DNA of 64,000 nt, taken from positions 248,001 through 312,000 of the forward strand of contig NZ_JAPVBL010000001.1 of assembly GCF_026967935.1 (NCBI RefSeq), written 5' to 3'. The stretch is from Modestobacter sp. VKM Ac-2982. Its GTDB lineage: Bacteria > Actinomycetota > Actinomycetes > Mycobacteriales > Geodermatophilaceae. Position numbers and translations under genes: made by a program. This document shows, in pieces, positions 61,680-64,000 of this stretch. Below the pieces are notes generated by a model, which worked only from the letters and a program-made list of their open reading frames with translations, was not told the origin of the DNA and did no database searches. Each line of letters begins with the position of its first letter. The first letter of the stretch is position 1.

Positions 61680-64000
61680 GTGGAAGGTCTGGACGACATC
61701 GTCGAGGAGTTCCTCGTGGAGAGCCACGAGAACCTCGACCAGCTGGACCAGGATCTGGTCGCACTGGAGCAGGACCCCCGTTCACGGGACCGGCTCTCGA
61801 GCATCTTCCGGACCATCCACACGATCAAGGGCACCAGCGGGTTCCTGGCCTTCAACCGGCTGGAGGAGGTCGCGCACGTCGGGGAGAACCTGCTCTCCCG
61901 GCTGCGGGACGGCGCCCTGGAGCTGACCCCGGTCCGCACCGACGCACTGCTGCAGATGGTCGACACCATCCGGGCCCTGCTCGCCGCCATCGAGGCCTCC
62001 GGTGGGGAGGGCTCCGTCGTGGTCGCCGACACCGTCGCCACGCTCAGCGCCGTCCTCGAGGACGCCCCCGCCCCGGTCGCCGCGCCCGAGCCGGAGGGCG
62101 CACCGGCCACGGCCGAGGTGCCGGCCGAGGTGCCGGTCGAGGCCCTGGCGGCCCCGGCCAAGCCCGCGCCCGCCAAGCGTGCCGCCGCCAAGAAGGCGCC
62201 GGTCAAGAAGGCCGCGCCGAAGACCCCCCGTGTCACCAAGGCCGCTGCACCGGCCGTCCCGAAGCCGGCTCCCGTGCCGGCCGCCGAGATGGTCCCGGCC
62301 GCCCCGGCCGCCCCGCCCGCGCCGGCTCCGGCCGTCGACGTCCCGAAGGAGGTCCCCATGGAGGTCCCGGTGGCCGAGGCCCCCGCCCTGCCCCCGGCCG
62401 CGGCCGAGCCCGTGCCGGAGCCCGGCGAGGAGCGCTCCGGTGCCCAGCCCGGCCGCCGGGCCGTGGCCGACAGCACCATCCGGGTCGACGTCGACCTGCT
62501 CGACGCCCTGATGCTGCTCGTCGGTGAGCTCGTGCTCACCCGCAACCAGATCGTCCAGTACGTCGGCCGGCAGACCGACCAGGACCTGGTCCGGGCCTCC
62601 CAGCGGCTGAACCTGATCGCCAGCGAGCTGCAGGAGGGCGTCATGAAGACGCGCATGCAGCCGATCGACCACATCTGGAGCAAGCTCCCCCGCGTCGTCC
62701 GTGACCTCGGTCTGCAGTGCGGCAAGTCGGTCCGCCTGGAGATGGAGGGCCGGGAGACCGAGCTGGACAAGACCCTGCTCGAGGCGGTCAAGGACCCGCT
62801 GACCCACCTGGTCCGCAACTCCGTCGACCACGGCGTCGAGCCGACCGGGGTCCGCACGGCCGCCGGGAAGCCGGCCGAGGGCGTGCTGACCCTGCGGGCC
62901 CGGCACGAGAGCGGCCAGGTCGTGGTCGAGGTCGCCGACGACGGCGCCGGGATCGACCCGGTGAAGATCGGCGCCAAGGCCGTCGAGCGCGGGCTGCTCA
63001 CCCCGGACGCGCTGTCCCGGATGAGCCCGGCCGACATCCTGCAGCTGGTCTTCCTGCCCGGCTTCTCCACTGCCGCCGCGGTCACCAACGTCTCCGGCCG
63101 CGGCGTCGGGATGGACGTGGTCAAGACCAACATCGAGTCCATCGGCGGCACGATCGAGGTCGAGTCGGTGCCCGGGCGCGGCACCTGCACCCGGCTCCGG
63201 ATCCCGCTGACCCTGGCGATCGTCCCGGCACTGACCATCGAGTGCGCCGGCGACCGCTACGCCATCCCGCAGATCAGCCTGCAGGAGCTCGTCGCCCTGG
63301 ACGCCGAGAAGGCCGCAGCCGCCGTCGAGGAGGTCGGTGGGGCGTCGGTCTACCGGCTCCGTGGCGAGCTGCTCCCCCTGGTGCACCTCGCCGACGTCCT
63401 GGGCCTGCCCTCCGACCGGCACGACGGCCACGTCGTCATCGCGGTGCTCCGCTCGGAGGGACGCCGGTTCGGGCTGGTCGTCGACCGGGTCATCAACACC
63501 GAGGAGATCGTCGTCAAGGCGGTCGGTGGCCAGATGAAGGCCATCGGGCTGTACTCCGGGGCCACCGTGCTCGGGGACGGCGCGGTCGCGCTCATCCTGG
63601 ACGTGCAGGCGCTCGCCCGCCGGGCCCTGCGCGCCGAGACCGCGGAGCGCCAGGAGGCCCGGGTGGCCGCCAGCGTCACCATCGCCGTCCAGGAGCGCCA
63701 GCGGATGCTGCTCGCGGCCATCGGCGGCGGCCGGCGGGTCGCCATCCCGCTGGACACCGTCACCCGGCTGGAGCAGGTGCGCAGCGAGACCGTCGAGCGC
63801 GTGGGCTCTCGCGAGGTGGTCCAGTACCGCGGCGCGATCCTGCCGATCGTCCGGCTCGACCGGCACCTGGGCGCGTTCGGCGACACCGAGCGGGAGACGC
63901 TGGAGGTCATCGTCTACGCCGACCACGGGCGCAGCGTGGCGATCGTGGTCGAGGAGATCCTCGACATCGTCGACGGCGAGGCCTCGGTGCACAGCGACAT
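61680..64000 (+). CDS. cheA: CheA-type histidine kinase with two CheW-like domains (cut by window end)
   Basis: At least 773 residues, open at the 3' end. Residues 1-105 are an Hpt domain with the phosphoacceptor His47 in TIHTIKGTSGFLAF. Residues ~110-260 are an Ala/Pro/Lys-rich linker with no P2 (CheY/CheB docking) domain visible. The dimerisation domain starts VDVDLLDALMLLVGELVLTR (~263). The ATPase domain has the N box HLVRNSVDHG (N380), EVADDGAGIDP and GRGVGMDVVKTN. A CheW domain (~500-645) is followed by a second CheW-like domain (~660 on: RMLLAAIGGGRRVAIPLDTV). GTG start after GGGGAAGAGG. No receptor or flagellar gene is in the window. Confidence 0.9.
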   Translation, partial: MEGLDDIVEEFLVESHENLDQLDQDLVALEQDPRSRDRLSSIFRTIHTIKGTSGFLAFNRLEEVAHVGENLLSRLRDGALELTPVRTDALLQMVDTIRALLAAIEASGGEGSVVVADTVATLSAVLEDAPAPVAAPEPEGAPATAEVPAEVPVEALAAPAKPAPAKRAAAKKAPVKKAAPKTPRVTKAAAPAVPKPAPVPAAEMVPAAPAAPPAPAPAVDVPKEVPMEVPVAEAPALPPAAAEPVPEPGEERSGAQPGRRAVADSTIRVDVDLLDALMLLVGELVLTRNQIVQYVGRQTDQDLVRASQRLNLIASELQEGVMKTRMQPIDHIWSKLPRVVRDLGLQCGKSVRLEMEGRETELDKTLLEAVKDPLTHLVRNSVDHGVEPTGVRTAAGKPAEGVLTLRARHESGQVVVEVADDGAGIDPVKIGAKAVERGLLTPDALSRMSPADILQLVFLPGFSTAAAVTNVSGRGVGMDVVKTNIESIGGTIEVESVPGRGTCTRLRIPLTLAIVPALTIECAGDRYAIPQISLQELVALDAEKAAAAVEEVGGASVYRLRGELLPLVHLADVLGLPSDRHDGHVVIAVLRSEGRRFGLVVDRVINTEEIVVKAVGGQMKAIGLYSGATVLGDGAVALILDVQALARRALRAETAERQEARVAASVTIAVQERQRMLLAAIGGGRRVAIPLDTVTRLEQVRSETVERVGSREVVQYRGAILPIVRLDRHLGAFGDTERETLEVIVYADHGRSVAIVVEEILDIVDGEASVHSD

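Overview
The window is a GC-rich actinobacterial chromosome segment. It is densely coded, many genes appear leaderless with a TANNNT -10 box ending about 7-10 bases before the start codon, and neighbouring genes are often coupled by ATGA or GTGA overlaps. Family content (DUF222-HNH protein, LOV/GAF SpoIIE phosphatases, BluB-CobT fusion, IdeR-type iron boxes) suggests a member of the Geodermatophilaceae (Blastococcus, Modestobacter or Geodermatophilus); that placement is inference, because no marker gene is present. There are no rRNA or tRNA genes, insertion sequences, CRISPR arrays or clear prophage. Four exact copies of a parS-like 14-mer suggest the segment lies in the origin-proximal part of the chromosome.

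Layout. 1-5.2 kb: end of an excalibur protein, a three-gene operon (methyltransferase, cupin, DUF488), a secreted beta-helix protein, DNA polymerase IV and a TPR protein. 5.2-7.6 kb: thiamine salvage operon thiM-thiE-thiD behind a TPP riboswitch. 7.6-17.7 kb: DUF222-HNH protein, ElaA-like acetyltransferase, an orphan SNF2-like helicase, a hydrolase coupled to a BluB-CobT fusion, a GAF-GAF-SpoIIE phosphatase, an AraC regulator and small proteins. 17.6-26 kb: SWIM/SNF2 ATPase, a MarR-controlled hydrolase with a double operator, phosphoglucomutase, a DUF559 protein and a PadR-HAAS pair. 26-32.6 kb: glycerol use (two glycerol kinases, an aquaglyceroporin, an IclR regulator, GlpD). 32.7-36.8 kb: TetR-MmpL pair and an M20 peptidase.

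36.8-45.1 kb is the most interesting block. A LacI-type repressor is divergent from eight tightly packed genes: a BtpA/SgcQ-like TIM barrel, a PfkB kinase, a complete RbsBAC-type importer, a phosphotriesterase-family metallohydrolase, a GATase1-like protein and a TenA-like protein. Two LacI-consensus operators bracket the predicted promoter. The set reads as uptake, phosphorylation and breakdown of one compound that I cannot name. A 34-bp perfect palindrome with a parS core closes the operon.

45-64 kb: HMG-CoA lyase, flavin reductase, a hydrolase with a WYL regulator, a LOV-domain (blue-light) SpoIIE phosphatase, two small membrane proteins, an aldo/keto reductase, an IdeR-box-controlled YclNOPQ-like siderophore importer, an N-acetylglutaminylglutamine synthetase, paired CrcB fluoride channels, otsA-otsB for trehalose, and a CheA-type kinase cut by the window end.
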